Assembly: GCF_014108865.1 (NCBI RefSeq)
Contig: NZ_CP053928.1
Location: 1-64,000 of the forward strand
Direction: 5' to 3'
Source: Nocardioides sp. WS12
Lineage (GTDB): Bacteria; Actinomycetota; Actinomycetes; Propionibacteriales; Nocardioidaceae
DNA length: 64,000 bases
Position numbers and translations under genes: made by a program. Below are positions 51,998 through 61,739 of this stretch, piece after piece; positions within the stretch are counted from its first letter, which is position 1; the number at the start of each line of letters is the position of its first letter. The notes beneath the pieces were generated by a model. That model saw only the letters and a list, made by a program, of their open reading frames with translations, did no database searches and was not told the origin of the DNA.

Positions 51998-52890
51998 GCG
52001 AACGCCTCACCCAGGAACGACAGCACCGACGGAGCGATCCGGCGCCAGTAACCGCTGTCGTGGTCGCCCAGCGCGAAGGCCCCGGCTGGCCGCTGGACGA
52101 AGCCTTCGACGTACTCCTTCGACGCCGCGTAGAACGGGTCGCCCTCGCCACAGTCGACCCGGACCGCGATGCCGTCCAGGTCTCGCTGGCGACCCATCAC
52201 CGTCGTCGCATCGAAGTCGGCCCGGTCGTCGTAGGCGCCGGGAGCGGTGTCGTCGAAGTCGCGCCACAACGCAGGCGACATCGCCGCGACCGCGGGCACC
52301 CGATGGCCACCGAGGAGAGCGGCGAGCCGCAGCACGCCGAAGCCGCCCATCGACCAGCCGATCAGGCCGATCCGGCTGGTGTCGAGATCGTGGTCCTCGA
52401 GCAGGGGGAGGAACTCGTCGGTCACCATCGTGCCGGCACGATCGCCGTCAGCCCGGTCGTGCCAGTAGGACTCCCCACCATCGACGCTCGCGATGGCAAA
52501 GGGCGCTACGCCGTCCGCGACGGCTGCCGCGAGGAATCGGTCGAGGCCAAGGCGGTCGGACCGGAAGGCCGACGTGTGATCCTGACGGCGCCCGTGCAGC
52601 GCGATGACCACCGGCAGCACGCCGCTCACCCCGGGCGGACGCGAGATCGCCCACCCGACATCCCTGCCGCGGGATCCTGACCGGAACACCCCCGTCTCGA
52701 AGGCACCCACCGTGACGTCCGGTACGACGCCTTCGCCCCCGTCGCGCCCGAGGCGGTGATAGAGCCAGGCCCGCCCGGGCAGCACCTCGGACTCGATGCC
52801 CGCGAGCGCCGCGCCACCAGCGACAGCGACCCCGGTCCCGCCGAGCAGGAGCCCCCGTCGACTGATCCGTGAACCTCGTGCGTCACCCAT
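51994..52890 (-). CDS. Tat-exported alpha/beta-hydrolase (esterase-like)
   Basis: A 298-residue protein. A twin-arginine signal RISRRGLLLGG is followed by a hydrophobic segment (TGVAVAGGAALAG), so it is probably exported folded. The nucleophile elbow is IGWSMGGFG, supplying Ser. A likely Asp lies in VRVDCGEGDPF and the His in LGDHDSGYWRRI. The layout is that of esterase D/mycolyltransferase-like hydrolases. The substrate is not known. Confidence 0.88.
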   Translation of the reverse strand: MGDARGSRISRRGLLLGGTGVAVAGGAALAGIESEVLPGRAWLYHRLGRDGGEGVVPDVTVGAFETGVFRSGSRGRDVGWAISRPPGVSGVLPVVIALHGRRQDHTSAFRSDRLGLDRFLAAAVADGVAPFAIASVDGGESYWHDRADGDRAGTMVTDEFLPLLEDHDLDTSRIGLIGWSMGGFGVLRLAALLGGHRVPAVAAMSPALWRDFDDTAPGAYDDRADFDATTVMGRQRDLDGIAVRVDCGEGDPFYAASKEYVEGFVQRPAGAFALGDHDSGYWRRIAPSVLSFLGEAFA

Positions 52891-52947
52891 GGCGAAGATG
52901 ATGACGCGCGAGGCGCACGACCGGTTGACCGGCACGGGCACCGATCG

Positions 52948-54252
52948 TCAGCGGAACCCGTCGTTGTCCTCGAGATCGCCCTGCACGATGACGGTCGCTT
53001 CCTCCAGCGCCGGGCCGGCGGCCTTACCGGAGAGCGCCACCGAGACGGCCTGCGCGAACTGGCTGCTCAGGACCGCGTAGCCCGGGGTGACCGGTCGCGG
53101 CACGGCCACGCACTCCGACGTGGGCTCGTCGTTGCCGCAACTGCGGACCAACTGGTCCGCGAAGAGCGCCAACGGGCCGTCCTCGGCGTACAGGCTCGAC
53201 GCCTCCAGTGCCGACGAGTTGCCCGGGACCGCACCGTTCGCATCGGCCATGCGAAGCACCTCCTCGTCCTGCAGGAGATACGTCAGGAACCCTGCTGCCG
53301 CCTGCTGTCGGTCGTCACCGCTCGCTGTCACCGTCCAGGCCCACGAGCCCTGGCCGGTCTTGCTGCCATGACCGAGGTCCGGCAGCGGCAGCACGAGCAG
53401 GTCGTCGCCGAGTGCCGCTGCATAGTCGCGATAGGTCCAGTGCCCGACCCAGGACAGAGGTGCCCGTCGGGAGACGAACGCGTCGTCCTTCTCGTTCGGG
53501 TCGACGTACGACGCCCAGCCCTGCAGCGTGGCCAGTGCACTCCGGGCGGCAGCGCCGTCCATCCGGCCGGCCGGCGAGAGCGAGTTCTGGTCGATGAGGC
53601 CACCACCGGCGGAGGCGACGAGCGGCGCGAACCCGTAGGTCAGCCACTCCCCCACGCCGTAGTTGAGCTTCACGTCCAGGACCTTGCCGTCAGCGTCCTT
53701 CTTCGCGAGCGCCGCCAGCGCAGCGCTGAACTCCTCGGCGGTCCAGGCGTCATCAACCGATGTCGGCCACTCCACTCCGGCTGCCCGCAACGCCCGGCGG
53801 TCGGCGTACAGGCCGAGACCGGAGTCGAAGGTGCCGACGGCGTAGGTCCGGCCGCCGTGCGAGCCCTGCGCCCTGAGGGAGGACAGCTGGTTGGCCAGCA
53901 CCGCGTCGGGGAGCAGCCCGTCGAGAGGAAGGAGGGCGGCCTGGTGGACGTAACCAGCCAGCAACGGACCGTCGACCTCGGCGACGTCGGGCAGGTCGCC
54001 ACTCGCCGCCGCCGTCTGGAGCGCGTCGTTGTAGTCACCCTCCGCGATCATCCGGAGCTCGACCTCGACGTCGTCGTGGCCTTCGTTGAACGTCGCCACC
54101 TGCTGTTCGAGCACGGTCCGTTCGGCATCGGTGCCGTCGTGGGCCCACACCTCGATGGTGACGCGTTCGGGGCCGGGGTCGGCTCCGCATCCCGCGAGCG
54201 TCACCAGCAGGCACGGCAGACCGGCCTGGAGGAACGACCGCAGGGATGTCAT
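52948..54252 (-). CDS. Extracellular solute-binding lipoprotein, sugar ABC transporter type
   Basis: A 434-residue protein with a lipoprotein signal (LVTLAGC lipobox, Cys near residue 22). The mature part is a class I sugar-binding protein: VTIEVWAHDGTDAERTVLEQ, VATFNEGHDDVEVELRM, DLPDVAEVDG and WAWTVTASGDDRQQAAAGFLTYLL. No permease or ATPase gene is adjacent. It is divergent from a membrane diguanylate cyclase gene 87 bp away, so it may serve as a sensor partner rather than a transporter. GTG 54258 is an alternative start. Confidence 0.85.
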   Translation of the reverse strand: MTSLRSFLQAGLPCLLVTLAGCGADPGPERVTIEVWAHDGTDAERTVLEQQVATFNEGHDDVEVELRMIAEGDYNDALQTAAASGDLPDVAEVDGPLLAGYVHQAALLPLDGLLPDAVLANQLSSLRAQGSHGGRTYAVGTFDSGLGLYADRRALRAAGVEWPTSVDDAWTAEEFSAALAALAKKDADGKVLDVKLNYGVGEWLTYGFAPLVASAGGGLIDQNSLSPAGRMDGAAARSALATLQGWASYVDPNEKDDAFVSRRAPLSWVGHWTYRDYAAALGDDLLVLPLPDLGHGSKTGQGSWAWTVTASGDDRQQAAAGFLTYLLQDEEVLRMADANGAVPGNSSALEASSLYAEDGPLALFADQLVRSCGNDEPTSECVAVPRPVTPGYAVLSSQFAQAVSVALSGKAAGPALEEATVIVQGDLEDNDGFR

Positions 54253-54339
54253 GCCCACAGGCTTCGGCCCGGATCCGGCTCATCTGAGGACCCGCCGGGC
54301 CGATCAACCAGACGAGACTTACGTGGAAGGGCGCCGCAC

Positions 54340-55419
54340 ATGCACAGGGTCACATCGCTGGTGACGTCGATGCTGGTAGCTGTCGCGCTCCTCGGACTTG
54401 CCGGTACGACGGCTGTTGCGCTGACCGCCATCTCCCGGGCCAACGACCGCGTGACCTCCACCCGCGCGCTGGTCTCCCAGTTCGCCCTGCTGCGCGAAGC
54501 ACTGTCGGAGGAGGCGTTCGCCGAGGCCGGCTATCGGCGCTCCGGCAGCGACGAAGCGTGGCAACGGGTGGAGTCGGCGGTCGCAGCCATGCCCCTGCTG
54601 ATCCAGGAGGTGCGCCAACAGGTACCCGCCAGCAACGGCATCGCCCTGTCCCAGCTCGGCGTCCTCAACGCCCGCTACGTCCGCCAACTCCGGGCCACCC
54701 GGGACTCCATGACCACGGACGCCGACGACCGCGTCGCCGGCCCCGCACTCGACGCGATGCGCTCACTCCTGGAAGCCACGATCAGCAAGCATCGCGATGC
54801 CGTCACCGAGGCGACCGTGCAACAGGCCGACCTGACCCAGCGCCTCAGCGTGTTGTTGTCGAGCGTGTTCGCCCTCGCCTTCGCCGTCCTGGTGTGGGTC
54901 TTCCGGCTCGACCATCGCGAACAACGCAGGCTCCGTCACGAATCGGCCGAGCACCGGACGCGGGCGCTCACTGACCCCCTCACCGGCCTGCCGAACCGGG
55001 CCGCCCTGCTCAGCACGATGGCAGCCGAGCTGGGCCGCCCGGACACGCAGGCAGCCCTGCTGTTCCTCGACCTCGACCGGTTCAAGCCCGTCAACGACAC
55101 GTGGGGACACCACGCCGGCGACGCCGTCCTCCAGCAGGTCGCGACTCGGCTGCAGGACGCCGTACGAGAAGACGACTTCGCTGCGCGACTCGGAGGCGAC
55201 GAGTTCGCGGTGTTCCTGCCCCGGGGCGGGGGAGCAGAGGCGATCGAGGCGCGCATCCTGGCTGCATTCACGACGCCCTTCGACGTGGCCGGCGAACCCT
55301 ACGACCTGCGCACCTCGATCGGCATGGCACGCTCGAGCAGCGCGGAGCAGGGGCCCGACGAGCTCCTCCGACTGGCAGACGAAGCGCTGTACCGCGCCAA
55401 GCGAGCCCGTTGCCGCTGA
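54340..55419 (+). CDS. Membrane diguanylate cyclase (GGDEF domain)
   Basis: A 359-residue protein. One membrane helix at residues 7-28 and another at about 172-192 flank an outside helical sensor of about 140 residues (RANDRVTSTRALVSQF), of the CHASE3/4HB type. The C-terminal GGDEF domain reads LTDPLTGLPNRAALL, LDLDRFKPVNDTWGH and RLGGDEFAVFLP. The inhibitory RxxD site is intact five residues before GGDEF (REDD). It should make cyclic di-GMP in response to an external signal. The divergent solute-binding lipoprotein could be that sensor input. Confidence 0.93.
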   Translation: MHRVTSLVTSMLVAVALLGLAGTTAVALTAISRANDRVTSTRALVSQFALLREALSEEAFAEAGYRRSGSDEAWQRVESAVAAMPLLIQEVRQQVPASNGIALSQLGVLNARYVRQLRATRDSMTTDADDRVAGPALDAMRSLLEATISKHRDAVTEATVQQADLTQRLSVLLSSVFALAFAVLVWVFRLDHREQRRLRHESAEHRTRALTDPLTGLPNRAALLSTMAAELGRPDTQAALLFLDLDRFKPVNDTWGHHAGDAVLQQVATRLQDAVREDDFAARLGGDEFAVFLPRGGGAEAIEARILAAFTTPFDVAGEPYDLRTSIGMARSSSAEQGPDELLRLADEALYRAKRARCR

Positions 55420-55449
55420 GCCCGCCCGGCAGGACGAGGCTGCGTGCGA

Positions 55450-56175
55450 TCACTCCTCGATGGGAGATGGAGTTTCACCGGACTCCGGCGCTGCGTCTGC
55501 GTCGGGTGTCACCGGGGCAACCGGGGCCACGGGGGCCGCTGCACCCGCGATCACGACGGCGTACGGATCGAGCTTCTCCTGGGCCTTCTGGTGTTCCTCG
55601 ATCCAGGTCGCCCACTTCTCGTCCAGATCCACGCCTGCCTCTGCTGTCGCGTCATCCCAGGACGTGGCCGTGGTGCTGGTGAACGTGTACGCCGCCAGGC
55701 GTGCCTTGAGCGTGGCCTTCCACGTGTCGGCGACACCCTCGTGCCGGGCCTCGTGGGCGCGCAACGCCGTGTGTGCGGCGGTCCACTCCTTCTTGATCTT
55801 GGTCGGAGCCCACGTCGGCATGTCGACCGACTTCGCCACCGTGACGGTCGACGCCGTCACCTTGACCGTCCAGCTCTTGTCCTTCGCCTCCTTGGCGTCG
55901 AAAGTCCGCGTCATCGAGAACGCGGCCTGGGTGTGGGCGGCTTCCGGCGCGTACGGGCTGTTGGCTGCGAGCCAGGCCAGGACGGCAGTGGCATCCGAAT
56001 CGGCCGCCGCGCCGACGGCGTACCGCTGGACTCCCAGGAGACCAGCCACCGCGCCGTTGCCGGCCGCGCGTTGCAGTGCCAGCACGCCCTGCGGCGTGCG
56101 ACCCGGGGTCGTTTCCCGGGCGTAGGCGTCCGGTCGTTCATGTTCGGCACCGTGGTGGTGCTCGGCGAGCGCCAT
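55450..56175 (-). CDS. Putative zinc metalloprotease (DUF922-like) with LQRAAGN motif
   Basis: A 241-residue protein. Residues 1-60 include LALQRAAGNGAVAGLLG, a motif shared with proteins linked to extracellular contractile injection systems and related toxins. The middle has a DUF922-like domain with AHEARHEGVADTWK, where H-E-x-x-H would bind zinc. The C-terminal 30 residues are Ala/Pro rich. No signal peptide is seen from ATG 56175; longer readings run into the tRNA gene and are rejected. The target is unknown. Confidence 0.65.
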   Translation of the reverse strand: MALAEHHHGAEHERPDAYARETTPGRTPQGVLALQRAAGNGAVAGLLGVQRYAVGAAADSDATAVLAWLAANSPYAPEAAHTQAAFSMTRTFDAKEAKDKSWTVKVTASTVTVAKSVDMPTWAPTKIKKEWTAAHTALRAHEARHEGVADTWKATLKARLAAYTFTSTTATSWDDATAEAGVDLDEKWATWIEEHQKAQEKLDPYAVVIAGAAAPVAPVAPVTPDADAAPESGETPSPIEE

Positions 56176-56251
56176 GAATCCGAGGGTCGCACCGAAAGCC
56201 CGGGACTTCAATGACGACCGGGTGCCCGTTCGGGCAGGCTCTCTGCACCGG

Positions 56252-56290
56252 GAAAACGCAGCAGACCGGGCCCTGGGACCCGGTCTGCTG
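56252..56290 (-). terminator. Rho-independent terminator of tRNA-Ser
   Basis: Perfect 12-bp arms (56259-56270 and 56279-56290, CAGCAGACCGGG with its complement) enclose an 8-base loop. On the minus strand CGTTTTCC follows, giving a short T-run. It begins five bases after the tRNA 3' end. Confidence 0.85.
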
Positions 56291-56295
56291 ACTGG

Positions 56296-56382
56296 CGGTG
56301 GCGGTGGGATTTGAACCCACGGTGGGTTTGACCCCACACAACATTTCGAGTGTTGCACCTTCGGCCGCTCGGACACGCCACC
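56296..56382 (-). tRNA. tRNA-Ser, anticodon CGA
   Basis: An 87-base cloverleaf on the minus strand. The acceptor stem pairs GGTGGCG with CGCCACC and ends with discriminator G. The T-arm is GTGGGTTCAAATCCCAC. The anticodon stem-loop is CAACACTCGAAATGTTG, with anticodon CGA reading UCG. The long variable arm (GTGGGGTCAAACCCAC) is typical of serine tRNAs. The 3' CCA is not encoded. Confidence 0.95.
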
Positions 56383-56442
56383 GCCGGAGAGGCTACCGGA
56401 GCAGGGCGGGGGTGCTGAAATCCGGCACCCCCACCGGACTCA

Positions 56443-57165
56443 TCAGCGCTGAGCGACCCGCGGCGGGAGCTGGCGGCCGGCCACGGTCGGGGTGCTGGCG
56501 CTGCCCGTGGGGGTGTAGACCGCGGAGAGGTCGCGGGACCAGACGACGCTGCCGGTGCCGATCTCGAAGCCCACCAGTTCGATCGTGTGCGGACCTGCCG
56601 TCACCGGAACCACGGCCGTCAGGGATGCCGTGTCGCCGCCGCCCTCGGACTGGAACTCGAGGAAGCGCGCGTTGTCGATCTGCTGGCCGTCGATGTAGAG
56701 GGTGGCGACCAACGCGCCAGCGTCGACGACCTCGTCGTCGTCATTGGCGTCGAGACCACCGGTGAGCTGGAGGTAGCCCGCCGGAGTGGTGAAGGTCTTC
56801 GAGACCAGCGTGCTGCCACCGTCCTCCTCCGTTGCGACCCCGACGGGCTCGTTCTCGATGGCGCCCCACATGCGGGCCTCGTCAATCAGGTCGGCGGCCG
56901 TGACGCTGCCGTCCCTGATGTCCAGGCCCGTGACCGTGGCGTTCCTGACGTCGGCGCCGGTGAGGGTCTCGTTCCGGACATCCGTGCCCGTAAGGCTCTC
57001 GTTCGTGACGTCGATGGTGGAAACCGTGCCGTCCTTGATCTGCTTGCCGGTGATCAGGGCACCGGCGACGGCACCTCCGGTGCTGCCGAGCAGGAGCAGG
57101 ACGACGAGCAGCGCGAGGCCGAGGGGGGTGGTCGCGCCGAAGCGGCGGGTGCGGGGGGTGGACAA
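56443..57165 (-). CDS. Membrane-anchored protein with a decapeptide-type repeat stalk
   Basis: About 240 residues from a TTG preceded by AGGAG at six bases; an ATG at 57264 would add 33 unlikely residues. A membrane helix at about residues 14-36 (GLALLVVLLLLGSTGGAVAG) is followed by about five ten-residue repeats of the form D-V/I-R/T-N-x-S/T-L/V-T-G-x (VTNESLTGTDVRNETLTGAD). The outer domain is beta-rich (TTPAGYLQLTGGLDANDDDE, then ELVGFEIGTGSVVW). This resembles actinobacterial surface proteins with a beta-helix stalk. The function is unknown. Confidence 0.7.
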   Translation of the reverse strand: MSTPRTRRFGATTPLGLALLVVLLLLGSTGGAVAGALITGKQIKDGTVSTIDVTNESLTGTDVRNETLTGADVRNATVTGLDIRDGSVTAADLIDEARMWGAIENEPVGVATEEDGGSTLVSKTFTTPAGYLQLTGGLDANDDDEVVDAGALVATLYIDGQQIDNARFLEFQSEGGGDTASLTAVVPVTAGPHTIELVGFEIGTGSVVWSRDLSAVYTPTGSASTPTVAGRQLPPRVAQR

Positions 57166-57260
57166 CAAGGGCTCCTCAGGTAGGTACAAAGAACTCGCCA
57201 ACCTAGGGGGCGCGAAGAGCACTGTCCGGCGTTTCGATGAACTCCCACCAAGATCACATC

Positions 57261-57280
57261 GCAACGTGGTTGCAACGTTG
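57261..57280 (+). promoter_or_regulatory. Shared motif GCAAC-N6-GCAACGTT, copy 1
   Basis: Two GCAACGT repeats start 11 bp apart (57261 and 57272), that is one helical turn. The same GCAAC-N6-GCAACGTT pattern occurs at 58549-58567 before the aldehyde dehydrogenase. It is a candidate site for the GAF regulator encoded just downstream. Confidence 0.65.
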
Positions 57281-57328
57281 GCCGGGCATCCTCAGGACGA
57301 CGAGACGCTGGTCACACGGGGGACGACG

Positions 57329-58546
57329 ATGTCTACTGGATTCATGACGGATACCGAGCCCACTCAGATGCGGGCTGAGGTCGCCGCATCCTGGGAGCGC
57401 TCGGCGGCCGCCGGCGTCGACATCACCCAACTCGAAGCGCCGATCGCGTTGGAGACCCCGGACCTGCGCGGCCTGCGCGAGGCCCACCCGCTCGCGCGCG
57501 TGTTCCCGCTGCTCGACGACGTCCTCGGCAACGAAGTCCGCGACTGCGGCGCCGTGATGGCGCTCGCCGACCACGAAGGCACCCTGCTCTGGGTCTGCGG
57601 TACGCCGGACAAACTCCGCCAGGCGGAAGGGATCGGCTTCGTCGAGGGCAGCAACTGGGACGAGCGGCTCGCCGGCACCAACGCCCCCGGCCTCGCGCTG
57701 GCCACCGGCCGCGACGCGTTCATCACCCGCGACGAGCACTTCCGCTCCTCGGTGCGCTCGTGGAGCTGTGCCGCGACACCGATCCACGACCCGTTCACCA
57801 GCCAGATCCTGGGTGTCCTCGACGTGACCGGGGGCGACGCGATCGTCGTACCCCAGACCATGGCCATGGTCCGCGCCGCAGCGCGCATGGCCGAGGCCGA
57901 ACTCGCCCGCCTCCTTCCCCCGCCTCCGACCCCGGACCGCGCGACCGGCCTGCGCCTGGTGCTCGAACTGCTCGGCCACAACGAAGCGCTGATCACCATC
58001 GACAACGGCCAGGGCAAGGTCAGCCGGCTCCGGTTGTCGCGCCGCCACAGCGAGATCGTCGCCTTGCTGGCGGCTTATCCCGGCGGCCTCACCGGCGATG
58101 AGCTCGCGGTCATGCTCTACGAGGAGGACGGCGGTACGTCGACGCTGCGCGCCGAGCTCAACCGACTCCGTGGTCTGCTGGGCGAGGACCTCCTCGCCTC
58201 CCGTCCGTATCGGCTCACCGCTCCCCTCGCCGGAGACTGGCTCGCCGTCGAGGCCCAACTCGCGGCCGGCGACCTCCGCTCCGCGATGCGCGGGTACGGC
58301 GGCCCGATCCTGCCGCGCTCGACGGCACCCGGCGTCGTACGACTGCGCGACGGGCTCGCCGCGTCGCTGCGCCAGGGGTTGCTCCGATCGCGCGCAGCAG
58401 AACTGATGTCGGCCTGGACCCGCTCGGGCTGGGGTCGCGATGACTACGACATGTGGCTCGCGCAGCGGGCCGTCGTGGCGCCGACGTCGCCGATGTTCGC
58501 CCTTGTCGAGGGGCAGCTCGCCCGCCTCGACCGCGACCTCGCGTAA
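57329..58546 (+). CDS. GAF-domain transcriptional regulator (AcoR-like N-terminus with winged helix)
   Basis: A 405-residue protein. The first 190 residues form an AcoR-type GAF region: AEVAASWERSAAAGVD, GAVMALADHEGTLLWVCG, then EGSNWDERLAGTNAPGLALATG and SCAATPIHDPFTSQILGVLDVTGG. Residues 235-320 form a winged-helix domain (RHSEIVALLAAYPGGLTGDELAVML and RAELNRLRGLLGEDLL). There is no sigma-54 AAA+ domain. Its position before an acetaldehyde-type dehydrogenase, and a motif shared by both promoters, suggest it senses an aldehyde or alcohol metabolite and controls the operon. Confidence 0.87.
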   Translation: MSTGFMTDTEPTQMRAEVAASWERSAAAGVDITQLEAPIALETPDLRGLREAHPLARVFPLLDDVLGNEVRDCGAVMALADHEGTLLWVCGTPDKLRQAEGIGFVEGSNWDERLAGTNAPGLALATGRDAFITRDEHFRSSVRSWSCAATPIHDPFTSQILGVLDVTGGDAIVVPQTMAMVRAAARMAEAELARLLPPPPTPDRATGLRLVLELLGHNEALITIDNGQGKVSRLRLSRRHSEIVALLAAYPGGLTGDELAVMLYEEDGGTSTLRAELNRLRGLLGEDLLASRPYRLTAPLAGDWLAVEAQLAAGDLRSAMRGYGGPILPRSTAPGVVRLRDGLAASLRQGLLRSRAAELMSAWTRSGWGRDDYDMWLAQRAVVAPTSPMFALVEGQLARLDRDLA

Positions 58547-58548
58547 GC

Positions 58549-58567
58549 GCAACCAGCCTGCAACGTT
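58549..58567 (+). promoter_or_regulatory. Shared motif GCAAC-N6-GCAACGTT, copy 2
   Basis: GCAAC at 58549 and GCAACGTT at 58560 are spaced 11 bp apart, as at 57261-57280. The motif lies 63 bp before the aldehyde dehydrogenase start. Only the repeat is clear; promoter boxes are not obvious. Confidence 0.65.
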
Positions 58568-58630
58568 CCTCTTCGTAACGTCGTGACCACCGTCACACAA
58601 CGGCCCACCGACGACACCCTGGAGGACGCC

Positions 58631-60153
<1,523 letters not shown>

Positions 60154-60154
<1 letters not shown>

Positions 60155-60534
60155 TGGATCGTGTGGCTGTCACCGGTGAGGCGGCGGAGTTGCTCCGCCG
60201 CCTCACCGAGGCCAACGGGCCGGTCATGTTCCACCAGTCCGGCGGCTGCTGCGACGGGTCGTCGCCGATGTGCTTTCCCGACGGCGACTTCATCCTGAGC
60301 GATGCGGACGTCCACCTCGGCGATCTCGACATCGAGCTCGAACGCCAGGTGCCGGTGTGGATGTCGAAGGCGCAGTTCGAGTACTGGTCGCACACCCACC
60401 TGACCATCGACGTCGTTCCCGGCCGGGGTGCGGGCTTCTCCCTCGAGGCGCCGTACGGCGTCCGGTTTCTGATCCGCTCGCGGTTGTTCACCGACGAGGA
60501 GTCGACGTCGCTCACGCCCACGGAGGCAGGGTGA
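60154..60534 (+). CDS. DUF779 family protein
   Basis: A 126-residue protein overlapping the aldehyde dehydrogenase stop by one base (TGATG). The conserved block HQSGGCCDGSSPMCFPDGDF contains three Cys that may bind a metal. The rest is compact, with PVWMSKAQFEYWSHTHLTIDVV. DUF779 genes routinely follow aldehyde dehydrogenase genes of this type, and the protein probably helps the enzyme or its regulation. Its exact role is not known. Confidence 0.9.
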
Positions 60535-60540
60535 TCGCCC

Positions 60541-60571
60541 GCGAGGTCGTTCTCCTGGTGCGCGACCTCGC
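60541..60571. terminator. Hairpin between convergent genes
   Basis: Perfect 9-bp arms GCGAGGTCG and CGACCTCGC enclose a 13-base loop. It sits 6 bp after the DUF779 stop and 42 bp before the stop of the convergent aldo/keto reductase gene. It could act in both directions. No T-run follows. Confidence 0.55.
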
Positions 60572-60613
60572 CTCGTGGGCAATCAGCCGGTCAACAGCAC
60601 GGCGCTGACCCGA

Positions 60614-61609
60614 TCACCAACGCGGATGAATCGCGCCCCGCAGGTTCGTGTCGTAGATGCTCCGCACCCCGTCGAGGAACTCCGTCGGGAGCGGACCGAG
60701 GTCACCGGCCGCCGCATTGGCGTGGGCCTGGGCCACGTTGCGTGCCCCCGGGATCACCGTGCTGACGCCCGGTTGCTGCGCGCACCACGCGACCGCGGCC
60801 TGGGCCGGCGTCACCTCGGGAGAGAGCGTGCTCCGGACCAGGGTCGTGAACGCCGCCGCGGCGCGGACGCCCTGCCCGTAGTCGACACCCGAGAACGTCT
60901 CGCCGACGTCGAAGGCGCTCCCGTCACGGTTGTAGGTGCGGTGGTCGTCGGCGGCGAAGACGGTCGTGTCGTCGTACCGCCCGGACAGCAGGCCGGAGGC
61001 CAGGGGTACGCGAGCGATGATCGCGACCCCGGCATCGGACGCGGCCGGGAGGACCTCGTCGAGCGGCTTCAACCGGAACGCGTTGAGGATGATCTGCACC
61101 GACGCGACGCCCGGTCGTGCGATCGCAGAGAGCGCCTGGGCGCAGGTCTCGACGCTGACGCCGTACGCCGCGATCACGCCGTCTGCAGCGAGTGCGTCCA
61201 GTGCGTCGTACGTCGCGTCGTCGTCGATGACCTTCGACGGCGGGCAGTGCAGCTGGACCAGGTCGATCCGGTCGACACCGAGGTTGGCGCGGGAGCGGTC
61301 GAGCCAGGCACGGAAGTTCGCCAGCGTGTAGTTCGAGGGCACCTGCTCGGCCCGGCGGCCCATCTTGGTGGCGACCATGAGGCCGGCGTCGGGATGCGCA
61401 GCCAGGAACCGCCCGACGACCTGCTCACTGCGGCCGTCGCCGTAGACGTCGGCAGTGTCGAAGAAGGTGACGCCGGCCGCGGCCGACGCCTCGAGCACGG
61501 CCCGGGCATCGGCCTCGCTCACGTCGCCCCAGTCCGCACCGAGCTGCCAGGTGCCGAGCCCGACCATCGAGGCGTCACGTCCCGTGCGCCCGAGACTGCG
61601 CTGTTCCAT
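60614..61609 (-). CDS. Aldo/keto reductase
   Basis: A 331-residue TIM-barrel NADPH-dependent reductase. The catalytic Asp and Tyr are in FFDTADVYGDGRSEQVVG, Lys in VATKMGRR and His in DLVQLHCPP. The C-terminal cofactor block is VSTVIPGARNVAQAHANAAAG. The ribosome site AAGGAGA lies just upstream of ATG 61609. The IS element begins 15 bp upstream, and the target duplication preserves that site. Before the insertion the gene lay directly behind the ROK gene. Confidence 0.92.
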   Translation of the reverse strand: MEQRSLGRTGRDASMVGLGTWQLGADWGDVSEADARAVLEASAAAGVTFFDTADVYGDGRSEQVVGRFLAAHPDAGLMVATKMGRRAEQVPSNYTLANFRAWLDRSRANLGVDRIDLVQLHCPPSKVIDDDATYDALDALAADGVIAAYGVSVETCAQALSAIARPGVASVQIILNAFRLKPLDEVLPAASDAGVAIIARVPLASGLLSGRYDDTTVFAADDHRTYNRDGSAFDVGETFSGVDYGQGVRAAAAFTTLVRSTLSPEVTPAQAAVAWCAQQPGVSTVIPGARNVAQAHANAAAGDLGPLPTEFLDGVRSIYDTNLRGAIHPRW

Positions 61610-61615
61610 GGGTTC

Positions 61616-61623
61616 TCCTTGGT
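61616..61623. repeat. Target site duplication, left copy
   Basis: TCCTTGGT directly precedes the left inverted repeat of the IS element and is repeated exactly at 63053-63060. Eight bases is the length expected for ISL3-family elements. The copy overlaps the ribosome site of the aldo/keto reductase gene. Confidence 0.92.
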
Positions 61624-61667
61624 GGCTCTCCTGACGCTTCCGTGGGTCGTCAGTCGCGTTTGAAGGG

Positions 61668-61739
61668 CCGCACGCCGCTCCCGCTCTAGGTTTCTGGGTG
61701 TCTAGGACCGGAAACTGCAGAGCGGAGAACGGCGTGCGG
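61668..61739 (+). promoter_or_regulatory. Long-range inverted repeat over the transposase start codon
   Basis: CCGCACGCCG (61668-61677) is perfectly complementary to CGGCGTGCGG (61730-61739), which contains the GTG start at 61734. RNA entering the element from outside would contain both arms and could hide the start, while a transcript begun inside the element would lack the first arm. Confidence 0.45.

Noticed and set aside
61698..61733. Longer transposase start
   Set aside because: The GTG at 61734 has a GGAG site six bases upstream; the earlier in-frame GTG at 61698 has none.
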